A stretch of 64,000 nt of DNA. Source: Leucobacter chironomi DSM 19883 (GTDB taxonomy: Bacteria; Actinomycetota; Actinomycetes; Actinomycetales; Microbacteriaceae). The notes under the pieces are model-generated. The model made no database searches. It saw nothing but the letters and a program-made list of their open reading frames with translations, and was not told the origin of the DNA. This document shows positions 21,226 to 29,580 of this stretch, piece after piece. The translations under genes were made by a program, and so were the position numbers. Location of the stretch: positions 1 to 64,000 of the forward strand of contig NZ_ATXU01000002.1 of the NCBI RefSeq assembly GCF_000421845.1, in the 5' to 3' direction. Positions within the stretch are counted from its first letter, which is position 1, and every line of letters starts with the position of its first letter.

Positions 21226-23055
21226 TCAGCGCTGCGTGGTGAGCGCCTCGGTCTGCGGGTTGTCGCCGTAGAGCTTCGCGATCTCGCCGGCGAAGTCGCG
21301 CAGGATGTTGTCGCGCTTGATGCTCATCTTCGGGGTGAGATGCCCATTGGCCTCGATGAACTCGGTGGGCAGGATCACGAACTTGCGGATCGACTCGGCC
21401 CGCGAGACGTGCTGGTTGCCGCGGTCGATGGCGCTCTGCACCTCGGCGAGCACCTTCGGGTGCCGGGCCGCCTCTTCCAGCGTCATGTTCGGATCCTCGC
21501 CGTTGTTGTTCAGCCAGGCCGGCAGCATCTCGGGGTCGAGCGTGATGAGCGCCGAGATGAACGGCTTCTGATCGCCGACCACGACGACCTGGCCGATGAT
21601 GGTGTTCGAGCGGATCGGATCCTCGAGCACGGCCGGGGCGACGTTCTTGCCGCCGGCCGTCACGATGATCTCCTTCTTGCGGCCCGTGATCGACAGGTAG
21701 CCGTCGCTGTCGAGCGAGCCGAGATCGCCGGTGCGGAAGAATCCGTCGGCGGTGAAGACCTCGCGAGTCGCCTCGGGGTTGTTCCAGTACTCCTTGAACA
21801 CGTCGATGCCCTTGACCTCGACCTCGCCGTCCTCGGCGATGCGTACGGTGTGGCCGGGGAGCGCCGGGCCGACGGTGCCGATCTTGAACTTGTCGGGAAG
21901 GTTCACGGTGACGGGCGCGGTCGTCTCGGTGAGGCCGTAGCCCTCGAGGATCTTCACGCCGAGGCTGCGGTAGAAGTGGCCGAGGTAGTGGCTGAGCGGC
22001 GCCGAGCCCGAGATGGCGTACTTGACGCGGCCGCCGAGGCGCTCGCGCAGCTTCCCGTAGACGAGCTTGTCGAACAGCTTGAACTTGAGCCCGAGCATGA
22101 AGGGCACCTTGCCGGCGTCGAGCGCCTCCGAGTGCTCGACGGCCACCTTCGCGGCCGCGCGGAAGATCTTGCCCTTGCCCTCGGCCTCGGTCTTCTGCTC
22201 TGCGGAGTTGTAGACCTTCTCGAAGACGCGGGGCACTGCGAGCAGGAAGGTGGGCTGGAACGAGCCGAGCGCCGGAAGCAGCTGCGTGGTGTCGGCCTGG
22301 TGGCCGACGCGGACGCCGGCGTGCACCGCGAGCACCGAGATGAAGCGGGCGAAGACGTGCGCGAGGGTCACGAAGAGCAGCGTCGACGCGCCCGGCTGCT
22401 GCACGACCTCGGAGAGGGCCGCCGCGGAGTTGCGCGAGAGGTCGACGAAGTTCGCGTGCGTGAGCACGCAGCCCTTCGGCCGTCCCGTCGAACCGGAGGT
22501 GTAGATGAGGGTGGCCATGTCGGAGCCCACCGCGAGGTTGCGGCGGCGCTCGATCTCGGCGTCTTCCACGGAGGCGCCGCTGCGCGGCAGCGTCTCGAGC
22601 GCGCCCTCGTCGAAGCGCCAGTGCAGGTCGACGCCCGGTGCCTCGGAGCTGATCTCCTCGAAGCGCTCGGCGAGTTCGGTCGTCGCGGTGATCATCGCGC
22701 GCGCGCCCGAATCCTCGAGGATCCAGTGGATCTGCAGCGGCGAGGAGGTCTCGTAGATCGGCACCATGACGGCACCGGCGTAGTGGATCGCGAAGTCGAC
22801 GAGCGACCACTCGTAGCTCGTCTTGCACATGAACGCGATGCGGTCGCCGGGCTCGATGCCGGCCGCGACGAACCCCTTCGCGAGGGCGATCACCTCGGCG
22901 CGGAACTCGGCGGCGGTGATGTCGCGCCAGCCCTCCCCCTGGGGGACGGCGAAGATGGGCCGGTCGGGCGTGGCCTGCACCCGCTGCTCTAGCAGGTCGG
23001 TGATGTTGTCATCCTGAACGGGCGGGATGAGGATGGGGGTCTCGGACAGATTCAC
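21226..23055 (-). CDS. fadD15: long-chain fatty acyl-CoA synthetase (FadD15-like)
   Basis: A 609-residue AMP-forming ligase that activates fatty acids to acyl-CoA. Visible: the ATP/AMP signature YTSGSTGRPKG, GYGLTETTAP, and the TGDLGSLDSDGYLSITGRKK hinge region. Length is typical of the FadD15/FAA1-like long form. GTG 23055 is preferred because AAGGGAG precedes it by 5 nt; ATG 23076 in frame adds seven residues without a good ribosome site. In M. tuberculosis fadD15, a PlsC protein, aroG and pknL also lie in this order, so the block is ancestral. Confidence 0.92.
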   Translation of the reverse strand: MNLSETPILIPPVQDDNITDLLEQRVQATPDRPIFAVPQGEGWRDITAAEFRAEVIALAKGFVAAGIEPGDRIAFMCKTSYEWSLVDFAIHYAGAVMVPIYETSSPLQIHWILEDSGARAMITATTELAERFEEISSEAPGVDLHWRFDEGALETLPRSGASVEDAEIERRRNLAVGSDMATLIYTSGSTGRPKGCVLTHANFVDLSRNSAAALSEVVQQPGASTLLFVTLAHVFARFISVLAVHAGVRVGHQADTTQLLPALGSFQPTFLLAVPRVFEKVYNSAEQKTEAEGKGKIFRAAAKVAVEHSEALDAGKVPFMLGLKFKLFDKLVYGKLRERLGGRVKYAISGSAPLSHYLGHFYRSLGVKILEGYGLTETTAPVTVNLPDKFKIGTVGPALPGHTVRIAEDGEVEVKGIDVFKEYWNNPEATREVFTADGFFRTGDLGSLDSDGYLSITGRKKEIIVTAGGKNVAPAVLEDPIRSNTIIGQVVVVGDQKPFISALITLDPEMLPAWLNNNGEDPNMTLEEAARHPKVLAEVQSAIDRGNQHVSRAESIRKFVILPTEFIEANGHLTPKMSIKRDNILRDFAGEIAKLYGDNPQTEALTTQR

Positions 23056-23076
23056 GGCAGCTCCCTTGATACTCAT

Positions 23077-23109
23077 GCATCGGTCTCTGCGATGCGGGCG
23101 TTCCGCATC
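23077..23109. promoter_or_regulatory. overlapping palindromes between fadD and plsC
   Basis: GCATCG-N7-CGATGC (23077-23095) overlaps GATGCGG-N5-CCGCATC (23091-23109). They lie in the divergent promoter region of two lipid genes and look like binding sites of a dimeric repressor, for example of TetR or GntR type; no such regulator is encoded nearby. Confidence 0.45.
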
Positions 23110-23162
23110 TGCTCGTGTTTCACCCTATATGCATACCCCCGCGCGGCTCCGGCTCGGCTATT

Positions 23163-23864
23163 GTGTTCAACGTCGAGAGAAAGCTGCGGGTTGTGCTGTA
23201 TTGGATCTTTAAAAACCTGATCATCGGGCCGTTCCTGAAAACGGTGTACCGCCCGTGGGTAGAGGGAGCCGAGAATATTCCGGCTTCGGGGCCGGTAATT
23301 ATTGTGGGAAACCACCTCTCGGTCATCGACTCGTTCTTCATGCCGCTCATGATCGAGCGGCGGGTCTACTTCCTCGCCAAGAGCGACTACTTCACGGGCA
23401 AGGGCCTGAAGGGCTGGCTGGTGAAGAACTTCATGCTCGGCGTGGGGCAGCTCCCCATCGACCGCTCGGGCGGGAAGGCCTCGGAGGCGTCGCTCAACAC
23501 GGGTCTCGCGGTGCTGGATCGCGGTGACGTGCTCGGCATCTACCCCGAGGGCACGCGCAGCCCCGACGCCCGCCTGTACCGCGGCCGCACCGGCGTGGCG
23601 CGCCTCGTGCTCGAATCGGGCGCCCTCGTCGTGCCAGCCGTGATGATCGACACCGAGAAGGCCATGCCGATCGGCGCGAAGTTCCCGAAGATCCGCCGCA
23701 TCGGCACCGTGATCGGCAAGCCTCTCGACTTCAGCCGCTTCTCCGGGATGAGCGCCGACCGCTTCGTGCTGCGCAGCGTCACCGACGAGATCATGCTCGA
23801 GATCCAGCGTCTCAGCGGTCAGCAGTACGTCGACGTCTACGCCTCCAGCGTACGCAAGCCCTGA
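23163..23864 (+). CDS. plsC: 1-acylglycerol-3-phosphate O-acyltransferase-like protein
   Basis: About 233 residues of the PlsC/LPLAT family, which transfers acyl groups to glycerophosphate or related lipids at the membrane. The catalytic HX4D motif is HLSVID (His51-Asp56), and the substrate-binding motif EGTRSPD follows about 90 residues later. A hydrophobic N-terminal segment (LRVVLYWIFKNLIIGPFL) suggests membrane association. GTG 23163 is chosen by family length; GTG 23115 in frame would add 16 residues, and neither has a clear ribosome site. Syntenic with mycobacterial Rv2182c. Confidence 0.85.
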   Translation: MFNVERKLRVVLYWIFKNLIIGPFLKTVYRPWVEGAENIPASGPVIIVGNHLSVIDSFFMPLMIERRVYFLAKSDYFTGKGLKGWLVKNFMLGVGQLPIDRSGGKASEASLNTGLAVLDRGDVLGIYPEGTRSPDARLYRGRTGVARLVLESGALVVPAVMIDTEKAMPIGAKFPKIRRIGTVIGKPLDFSRFSGMSADRFVLRSVTDEIMLEIQRLSGQQYVDVYASSVRKP

Positions 23865-23891
23865 ACGGCCCGATCCGGCCGCCAGCGCTAG

Positions 23892-23921
23892 TAGGCTGAG
23901 AGGGTTGCAGCCTCCGGCTGC
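23892..23921 (+). promoter_or_regulatory. candidate aroG -10 element and leader hairpin
   Basis: TAGGCT (23892-23897) is followed by a small hairpin GCAGCC-TCC-GGCTGC (23907-23921) and the gene starts at 23960. No clear -35. The hairpin would lie at the very 5' end of the mRNA. Confidence 0.35.
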
Positions 23922-23959
23922 GGCGTCAGCATACCCGTTTGCCGACCGAGGGATCGAAG

Positions 23960-25321
23960 ATGACGAGCCACACCACCGATACTGCTGCCCGCGCGTTCGC
24001 GGAGCTCGACGCGTATCGCGCGCTGGAGGCGAAGCAGCAGCCGAGCTGGCCGGATCCTGCAGCCGTGCAGGCGGCCTCCGACGAGCTCGCCGCCCAGCCG
24101 CCGCTCGTCTTCGCGGGCGAGGCCGACCAGCTGCGCGCCCGCCTCGCGGCCGCCGCACGGGGCGAGGCGTTCCTGCTGCAGGGGGGCGACTGCGCCGAGA
24201 CCTTCGCTGCGGCCACGGCCGATAAGATCCGCGACCGCGTCAAGACGCTGCTGCAGATGGCCGTCGTGCTCACCTACGGCGCCTCGATGCCCGTCATCAA
24301 GGTGGGGCGTATGGCGGGCCAGTTCGCGAAGCCCCGATCGAGCGACTCCGAGACCCGCGGCGACGTGACGCTGCCGGCCTTCCGCGGCGACCTCGTCAAC
24401 GGCTACGACTTCACCCCCGAGTCGCGCACCGCAGACCCGTCGCGGCTCGTACAGGGCTACCACGTGTCGGCGTCGACGCTGAACCTGATCCGCGCCTTCA
24501 CGCAGGGCGGCTTCGCCGACCTGCGCCAGGTGCACGCCTGGAACCAGGGCTTCGTGTCGAACCCCGCCAACCAGCGCTACGAATCGCTGGCCGCCGAGAT
24601 CGACCGCGCCGTGCGTTTCATGGACGCCTGCGGCGTCGACCACAGCGAGCTCAAGCAGACCGAGTTCTACGTCAGCCACGAGGCGCTGCTGCTCGACTAC
24701 GAGCGCCCCCTCACCCGCGTCGACTCGCGCACCGGCGAACTCTACGACACCTCCGGGCACATGCTCTGGGTCGGAGAGCGCACCCGCGACCTCGACGGCG
24801 CCCACGTCGAGTTCCTGTCGCACGTGCGCAACCCGATCGGTGTGAAGCTCGGCCCGACGGCCACCGTCGACGACGCGCTGCGCCTCATCGACAAGCTCGA
24901 CCCCGAGCGCGAGCCCGGCCGCCTCACCTTCATCACCCGCATGGGCGCGGGCAAGATCCGCGACGTGCTGCCGGGCCTGCTCGCGGGCGTGCGCGACGCG
25001 GGCGCGACGCCGCTGTGGATCACCGACCCGATGCACGGCAACGGCATCACCTCGTCGACCGGCTACAAGACCCGTCGCTTCGACGACGTCATGGACGAGC
25101 TGCGCGGCTTCTTCGAAGCGCACCGCGAGGTCGGCACCTTCCCCGGCGGCATCCACGTCGAGCTCACCGGCGACGACGTGACCGAGTGCCTGGGCGGATC
25201 CGAGAACATCGACGAGGAGGCGCTGGCCACCCGCTACGAGTCGGTCTGCGACCCGCGCCTCAACCACCGTCAGTCGCTCGAACTCGCCTTCCAGGTCGCC
25301 GAGGAGCTGAAGCAGCCGTAG
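23960..25321 (+). CDS. aroG: type II 3-deoxy-7-phosphoheptulonate synthase (DAHP synthase)
   Basis: A 453-residue enzyme joining phosphoenolpyruvate and erythrose-4-phosphate, the first step of aromatic amino acid synthesis. Type II (plant/actinobacterial) features: LLQGGDCAETF, VGRMAGQFAKPRS, TDPMHGNGI and GGIHVELTGDDVTECLGG. The length is close to that of M. tuberculosis AroG (462). ATG 23960 has GAGGGA 6 nt upstream. It is followed by a hairpin and the convergent kinase gene. Confidence 0.96.
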   Translation: MTSHTTDTAARAFAELDAYRALEAKQQPSWPDPAAVQAASDELAAQPPLVFAGEADQLRARLAAAARGEAFLLQGGDCAETFAAATADKIRDRVKTLLQMAVVLTYGASMPVIKVGRMAGQFAKPRSSDSETRGDVTLPAFRGDLVNGYDFTPESRTADPSRLVQGYHVSASTLNLIRAFTQGGFADLRQVHAWNQGFVSNPANQRYESLAAEIDRAVRFMDACGVDHSELKQTEFYVSHEALLLDYERPLTRVDSRTGELYDTSGHMLWVGERTRDLDGAHVEFLSHVRNPIGVKLGPTATVDDALRLIDKLDPEREPGRLTFITRMGAGKIRDVLPGLLAGVRDAGATPLWITDPMHGNGITSSTGYKTRRFDDVMDELRGFFEAHREVGTFPGGIHVELTGDDVTECLGGSENIDEEALATRYESVCDPRLNHRQSLELAFQVAEELKQP

Positions 25322-25351
25322 GGCGGCGCAGCCGCTTCGCCGAGCGCGTCG

Positions 25352-25382
25352 AGAACCCGGGGGCCGTGCGGCTCCCGGGTTC
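25352..25382. terminator. hairpin between aroG and the kinase gene
   Basis: AGAACCCGGG (25352-25361) pairs with CCCGGGTTCT (25373-25382); a short CCG/CGG stem lies in the loop. It starts 30 bp after the aroG stop and about 100 bp from the end of the convergent kinase gene. Confidence 0.7.
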
Positions 25383-25485
25383 TTCGCGTTCGGGGTGCGT
25401 GATCCTCGGCACGGCGCCGTCTCGGGACCGCAGGACCGCGGAGTCTCAGAACCTCAGAACCCGAGAACCCTGCCGACCCCGAGGC

Positions 25486-27435
25486 TCAGAGCGAGATCGT
25501 GCTCTTGACCCGGATCTCCGTGCCGGCCGGCACTCGCTCGCCCGCCGCCGGATCAGTGCCGGTGGCCTTCGCGAAGCCGCGCAGGGCGTCCGGCACGAGC
25601 GTGGTGGGGGAGAACCCGGCCCCCGCGAGCGCGTCCATCGCCTCCTGCAAGCCCATGCCGGACACGTCCGGGATCTCGAACAGTTCCGGGCCGAGCGAGA
25701 TGGTCAACCCCACCGAGTCACCGGGACGCACCGGATCGGTGGTGGGGATCATCGCGATGACGCGGCCCTTCTCGATCTCGGCGTGGTGCTCCTCGGCGGC
25801 CAGCGACGCGTCGACCGTGAGGCCGCTCGCCTGCAGCGCCCGCGTGGCCTGCTCGACGGAGAGGCCCGCGACCTCGGGAATGGCGCCGGCCGAGACGACG
25901 AGGTCGACCCTGCCGCGCTCGGGGTAGGTCTCCGCGAGGGGTTCACCGTCCTCGCCGAGCGCCGCGAGCACGGTGTCCGCGGTCGAGGCGTCGAAGCGCT
26001 CCTCGAGCACCTCGCCGAAGGTGAAGCCCGCCTCTCGGATGGTTCGCTGGGCCTGTTCGAGGGGGAGGCCGGAGATCGTCGGCACCGGCAGCTGCTTCGG
26101 CCCGCTCGACTGGCACAGGCGCACCGTGCTGCCCCGGTCGAGGCGCGACCCCGACTCTGGATCGGTGCTGGCGGCCAACCCCGCGGGCACGTCGAGGCTC
26201 GAGCACTCGACGACCTCCACCAGCAGCGAGCGATCCTCGAGCGCCCCCTGGGCCTCGGCCATCTGCTGTCCGGCGACGTCGGGCACGGTCACCCGCGATC
26301 CGGGACCCTGGCCGAACCACCAGCCCGCGCCGCCCGCGAGCGCGATGAGCAGCACGAGCAGGGCCGCTGTGAGCCGGCCCTTGCGGGTGCGTCGCGCCGC
26401 CGAGGCGGCCGCTCGGTCGATCGGCGAGGGCGGCGCCGATGCCGGCTGCGGCGCGGTGCCGCCCGTCTCGGCGGGATCGTCGCCCAGGCCGGCCGCGAGC
26501 GCCTGCCGCTGCGCCCCGTCGAGCGCCGTGGTCGAGGGGGTCGGCGTGCCGCCGGCCAGATCGTATGGCAGGACCCGGGTGGCCCCGGCCGGAGCGTGCC
26601 CCGAAGAAAGCCCCGACATGAATGCGAGCGCCTCTGCGGCGTCGCGCGGTCGATCCTCCGGGTCGCGCTGCGTGGTCCACCGCACCAGCTCGTCGATCTC
26701 GGGCGTCGCCTCGCTCGCCTTCGCAGAGGGGAGCGGTACCTCCGAGTGCGCGTGCTGGTACGCGATCTGCATCGGCTGCTCGCCGGTGAACGGCTGCGAT
26801 CCGGTGAGCATCTCGTAGAGCATGATGCCGAAGGCGTAGAGATCACTGCGGGCGTCCGCGATGCCGCGGGTGACGAGCTCGGGCGAGAGATACGCGATCG
26901 TGCCGAGCAGCGCCTGGCCCGTCGTCGTGTTCGCGCTGACGGCCCGGGCAAGGCCGAAATCGCCGAGCTTGATGCGGCCGTCGTCGGCGAGCAGCACGTT
27001 CTCGGGCTTGAGATCTCGGTGCACGATGCCGGCCTGGTGCGCCGCGGCGAGACCCGAGAGCACGGCCCCGCCGATCTCGAGCGCCTGCTCCGCTGTGAGC
27101 CGCTTCTGCTGCTTCAGCAGCTCGCGCAGCGTGATGCTCGGCAGGTACTCCATCACGAGGTAGGTGCGGCCGAGATCGTGCCCCTGGTCGAAGACGTTCA
27201 CCAGATTGGGGTGGGAGAGACCGGCGGCGCTGCGCGCCTCCTGCTCGAAGCGCCGCGTGAAGTTCTCGTCCTCGGCAAGGTGCTCGTGCATGACCTTCAC
27301 CGCCACCCGGCGCTCCAGGCGCAGGTCGTTCGCGAGGTACACCATCGCCATTCCGCCGCGGGCGATGCGCGAACGGATCACGTATCGTCCGTCGAGCGTT
27401 TGCCCGATCAGCGGGTCGGCAGGCACAGAGGTCAC
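25486..27435 (-). CDS. pknL: PASTA-domain serine/threonine protein kinase at the pknL locus
   Basis: A 649-residue membrane kinase. The catalytic domain (about 12-275) has Lys47 (VAVKVM), HRDLKPEN (Asp141), DFG (Asp159) and a Thr-rich activation loop (Thr170-172). A Pro/Ala-rich juxtamembrane region leads to one transmembrane helix (about 354-374). Outside lie four PASTA repeats (VTVPDVAGQ, LPVPTISGL, GAIPEVAGL, FEIPDVSGM), which bind muropeptides or lipid II in related kinases. Position beside the small HTH gene, aroG and idsA marks it as PknL by synteny, although M. tuberculosis PknL lacks PASTA repeats. GTG 27435 appears leaderless (TAGAAT 6 nt upstream). Confidence 0.9.
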   Translation of the reverse strand: MTSVPADPLIGQTLDGRYVIRSRIARGGMAMVYLANDLRLERRVAVKVMHEHLAEDENFTRRFEQEARSAAGLSHPNLVNVFDQGHDLGRTYLVMEYLPSITLRELLKQQKRLTAEQALEIGGAVLSGLAAAHQAGIVHRDLKPENVLLADDGRIKLGDFGLARAVSANTTTGQALLGTIAYLSPELVTRGIADARSDLYAFGIMLYEMLTGSQPFTGEQPMQIAYQHAHSEVPLPSAKASEATPEIDELVRWTTQRDPEDRPRDAAEALAFMSGLSSGHAPAGATRVLPYDLAGGTPTPSTTALDGAQRQALAAGLGDDPAETGGTAPQPASAPPSPIDRAAASAARRTRKGRLTAALLVLLIALAGGAGWWFGQGPGSRVTVPDVAGQQMAEAQGALEDRSLLVEVVECSSLDVPAGLAASTDPESGSRLDRGSTVRLCQSSGPKQLPVPTISGLPLEQAQRTIREAGFTFGEVLEERFDASTADTVLAALGEDGEPLAETYPERGRVDLVVSAGAIPEVAGLSVEQATRALQASGLTVDASLAAEEHHAEIEKGRVIAMIPTTDPVRPGDSVGLTISLGPELFEIPDVSGMGLQEAMDALAGAGFSPTTLVPDALRGFAKATGTDPAAGERVPAGTEIRVKSTISL

Positions 27436-27441
27436 GTCGAG

Positions 27442-27447
27442 ATTCTA
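27442..27447 (-). promoter_or_regulatory. -10 element of leaderless pknL
   Basis: TAGAAT on the minus strand ends 6 nt before the GTG start; no Shine-Dalgarno sequence is present. Confidence 0.6.
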
Positions 27448-27487
27448 CGGAAGAACCATGCCCGCTCGCGGGATGCGCGCCGCGCGG

Positions 27488-27507
27488 CCGCGGATTGCGA
27501 TCCGCGG
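27488..27507. promoter_or_regulatory. palindrome between pknL and the HTH gene
   Basis: CCGCGGAT-TGCG-ATCCGCGG, perfect 8-bp arms, lies 22 bp upstream of the HTH gene and about 50 bp upstream of pknL. It is a candidate operator in the divergent region, perhaps for the HTH protein itself. Confidence 0.45.
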
Positions 27508-27529
27508 AGGACGCTGGCAGAGTTGAAGC

Positions 27530-27877
27530 GTGCCCCAGAACATTGCACCCGATACGCCGTTCCTCACGATGCCCGATCTCGTCGAGATCTTCGACCTTGC
27601 GCCCGGCAAGATCCATCGTCTCATCGAAGACCACCACCTCGCCGCCGTGCGCATCGACGGCGTGCTGAGCGTGCCCGCCGAGTTCGTGCAGGACGGGCAC
27701 CCGCTGCCCCCGCTGCGCGGCACGATCCTGGTGCTGCGCGACGCCGGGTTCTCGAACGAGGAGACCGTGGCGTGGCTGCTCTCGCCCAACGAGGAGTTGG
27801 GGGAGCGGCCGATCGACTCGCTGCTCGCGGGCCGCAAGAGCGCGGTGCGCCGGGCGACCCAGGCCCTCGCCTTCTGA
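27530..27877 (+). CDS. Rv2175c-like DNA-binding protein
   Basis: A 115-residue basic-to-neutral protein with a winged-HTH-like start (LTMPDLVEIFDLAPGKIHRL) and the C-terminal LRGTILVLRDAGFSNEETVAWLLSPNEELGERPIDSLLAG typical of the Rv2175c family. In M. tuberculosis Rv2175c is phosphorylated by the adjacent kinase PknL on an N-terminal Thr, which stops DNA binding. Here Thr9 in the short N-terminal tail is the obvious candidate. Start GTG 27530; transcribed divergently from the kinase. DNA targets unknown. Confidence 0.85.
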   Translation: MPQNIAPDTPFLTMPDLVEIFDLAPGKIHRLIEDHHLAAVRIDGVLSVPAEFVQDGHPLPPLRGTILVLRDAGFSNEETVAWLLSPNEELGERPIDSLLAGRKSAVRRATQALAF

Positions 27878-27937
27878 CCCCATACCGGGGCTGCCGGGCG
27901 CGCTGAGACCGGCGTCCTGGAGTGCGCGAGACGCGCC

Positions 27938-29038
27938 CTAGAAGGCGCGACGGGCCGCGCGCTCCGACAGGCCGAGGAGCAGCTGCGCCGCATCCGGCCG
28001 GATCTGCGCGCGCTGCAGCGACGAGGTGGCGCGGTCGAGGTTGCGCGTGATCATCTCCTCGACGCGCTCGACAGCCCCGCTCTCGCGGATCGTGCGCTGC
28101 AGCATGGCGACCTGCTCGCGGTCGAGCTCGCTGCCGAGCATGTCGTCGAAGATGCGCCGCTGCGTCGTCGGCAGGTTCTCGCGGGCGAGCGTGACGAGCA
28201 CGGTGCGCTTGCCTTCGCTGAGGTCGTCGCCGATGGGCTTGCCCGTCAGCTCCTCGTCGCCGAACACGCCGAGCAGGTCGTCGCGCAGCTGGAACGCCAC
28301 GCCGACCGGCAGCCCGAAGTCTGCGAGCGCCCGCTCGTGCTGCTCGCCGGCGCCGGCGAGGGCGGCCCCGATCAGCAGCGGGGCCTCGACGCTGTACTTC
28401 GCCGACTTGTAGACGAGCACCCGGGTGGAGCGTTCGAGCTGCTCCTCGTGCGCGGCGAATTGAGCGTGCTGCTCTTCGAGCACGTCGAGGTACTGCCCTG
28501 TGGCGACCTCGCTGCGCATGCGGTTGAAGTGCCGGCGGGCCTGCTGCGCGGCGGCACGGTCGGGCAGGGCGTCTCCCGCGGCCTGCATGAGCTCGTCGGC
28601 CCACGACTGCAGCAGGTCGCCGAGCAGGATCGCGCCGGCGAGGCCGAAGTGGTCGGCCGAGCCGCGCCACCCGTGCTGCTGGTGCATCGCCGCGAACAGG
28701 CGGTGGGTGGCCGGACGGCCGCGGCGGGTGTCCGAGCGGTCGATGACGTCGTCGTGGATCAGCGCCGCCGCGTGGAAGAGCTCGAGCGCGCACGCCGCGT
28801 CGAGCACCGCGCCGAACTCGGCGTCGACGTCGGAGGCGAGGTCGAGGGGGCGGATCGCGCGGTAGCCGAGCACCGCGAACTGGGCGCGGAATCGCTTGCC
28901 GCCCGAGAGGAAGCCGAAGGCCTCGTCGAGCAGGGGTTCGGCGTCGGCCCCGAGGGGTTCGAGAGCGGCGCGATGTCGGGCCAGCGTGTCGTTGATCCGC
29001 TCCTGAATAAGCCCTGCGAGTCGTGTCGTTTCTTGCAC
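27938..29038 (-). CDS. idsA: polyprenyl (geranylgeranyl-type) diphosphate synthase
   Basis: A 366-residue trans-prenyltransferase that lengthens isoprenoid diphosphates from IPP. First Asp-rich motif is in IHDDVIDRSDTRRG; the second is QLRDDLLGVFGD, in which the last Asp of DDxxD is Gly, as in many actinobacterial IdsA enzymes. The chain length of the product cannot be read from the sequence with certainty; products feed menaquinone, carotenoid or lipid-carrier synthesis. Syntenic with idsA2 (Rv2173). GTG 29038 is preceded by TAGGCT at 6 nt with no ribosome site, so the mRNA is probably leaderless. Confidence 0.92.
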   Translation of the reverse strand: MQETTRLAGLIQERINDTLARHRAALEPLGADAEPLLDEAFGFLSGGKRFRAQFAVLGYRAIRPLDLASDVDAEFGAVLDAACALELFHAAALIHDDVIDRSDTRRGRPATHRLFAAMHQQHGWRGSADHFGLAGAILLGDLLQSWADELMQAAGDALPDRAAAQQARRHFNRMRSEVATGQYLDVLEEQHAQFAAHEEQLERSTRVLVYKSAKYSVEAPLLIGAALAGAGEQHERALADFGLPVGVAFQLRDDLLGVFGDEELTGKPIGDDLSEGKRTVLVTLARENLPTTQRRIFDDMLGSELDREQVAMLQRTIRESGAVERVEEMITRNLDRATSSLQRAQIRPDAAQLLLGLSERAARRAF

Positions 29039-29044
29039 GCGACT

Positions 29045-29050
29045 AGCCTA
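29045..29050 (-). promoter_or_regulatory. -10 element of leaderless idsA
   Basis: TAGGCT on the minus strand, 6 nt before the GTG start codon; no Shine-Dalgarno sequence in between. Confidence 0.6.
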
Positions 29051-29111
29051 GCCGCGCGCCGGAGACAGTAGACTGTGGGGAACGGATCATTCAAGTGCGG
29101 GAGGGATCGTC

Positions 29112-29501
29112 ATGGCGCTGTCAGAACATGAACAGCGGCTGCTCGACGAGATGGAGCGCAGCTTCTATCAGAGCGAAGCCGACGTGCTGCAGACCGCCCC
29201 CGGCGCGCGTCGCCGGATGAACTACCGGTCCCTCGTGCTCGGCATCGTCGTGGTGCTCGTCGGCCTGGGCGTGCTGATCGGCGGCGTCGCCTCGCAGCAG
29301 CTCTGGCTCGGTCTCATCGGCTTCGCCGCGATGCTCGGCGGCGTCATGCTGATGTTCGCCCGCGGTTCCTCCGCCGAGACGAGCGGCGAGGCGTCCCTCG
29401 GCAAGCCCGCTGACGATGCGGGCGCGCGGGCGTCATCGCGCGAGTCGTTCAGCGAGCGCATGGAGCGCCGCTGGGACGAGCGCATGGAGGGCGAGCGCTA
29501 A
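29112..29501 (+). CDS. DUF3040 membrane protein
   Basis: A 129-residue protein of the actinobacterial DUF3040 family. It begins MALSEHEQRLLDEMERSFYQ, then has two adjacent hydrophobic helices (about 40-58 and 62-82) and a charged, probably cytoplasmic tail. ATG 29112 has GGGAGG 7 nt upstream, and TAGACT in the preceding 45 bp may be its -10. Homologues lie upstream of mraZ in many Actinomycetota (for example Rv2169c), but no function is established. Confidence 0.85.
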   Translation: MALSEHEQRLLDEMERSFYQSEADVLQTAPGARRRMNYRSLVLGIVVVLVGLGVLIGGVASQQLWLGLIGFAAMLGGVMLMFARGSSAETSGEASLGKPADDAGARASSRESFSERMERRWDERMEGER

Positions 29502-29526
29502 CCGGCGCACATCGCAGAGATCTCAG

Positions 29527-29554
29527 AGGCCGCGGTTACGACCGCGGCCTTTTT
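29527..29554 (+). terminator. intrinsic terminator after the DUF3040 gene
   Basis: A perfect 10-bp stem AGGCCGCGGT/ACCGCGGCCT with a TACG tetraloop followed by TTTTTC. This is one of two classical T-tailed terminators in the window, and it isolates the DUF3040 gene from the dcw cluster. Confidence 0.92.
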
Positions 29555-29580
29555 CGTGCCCGCATTCGGCATGCCGTGCT

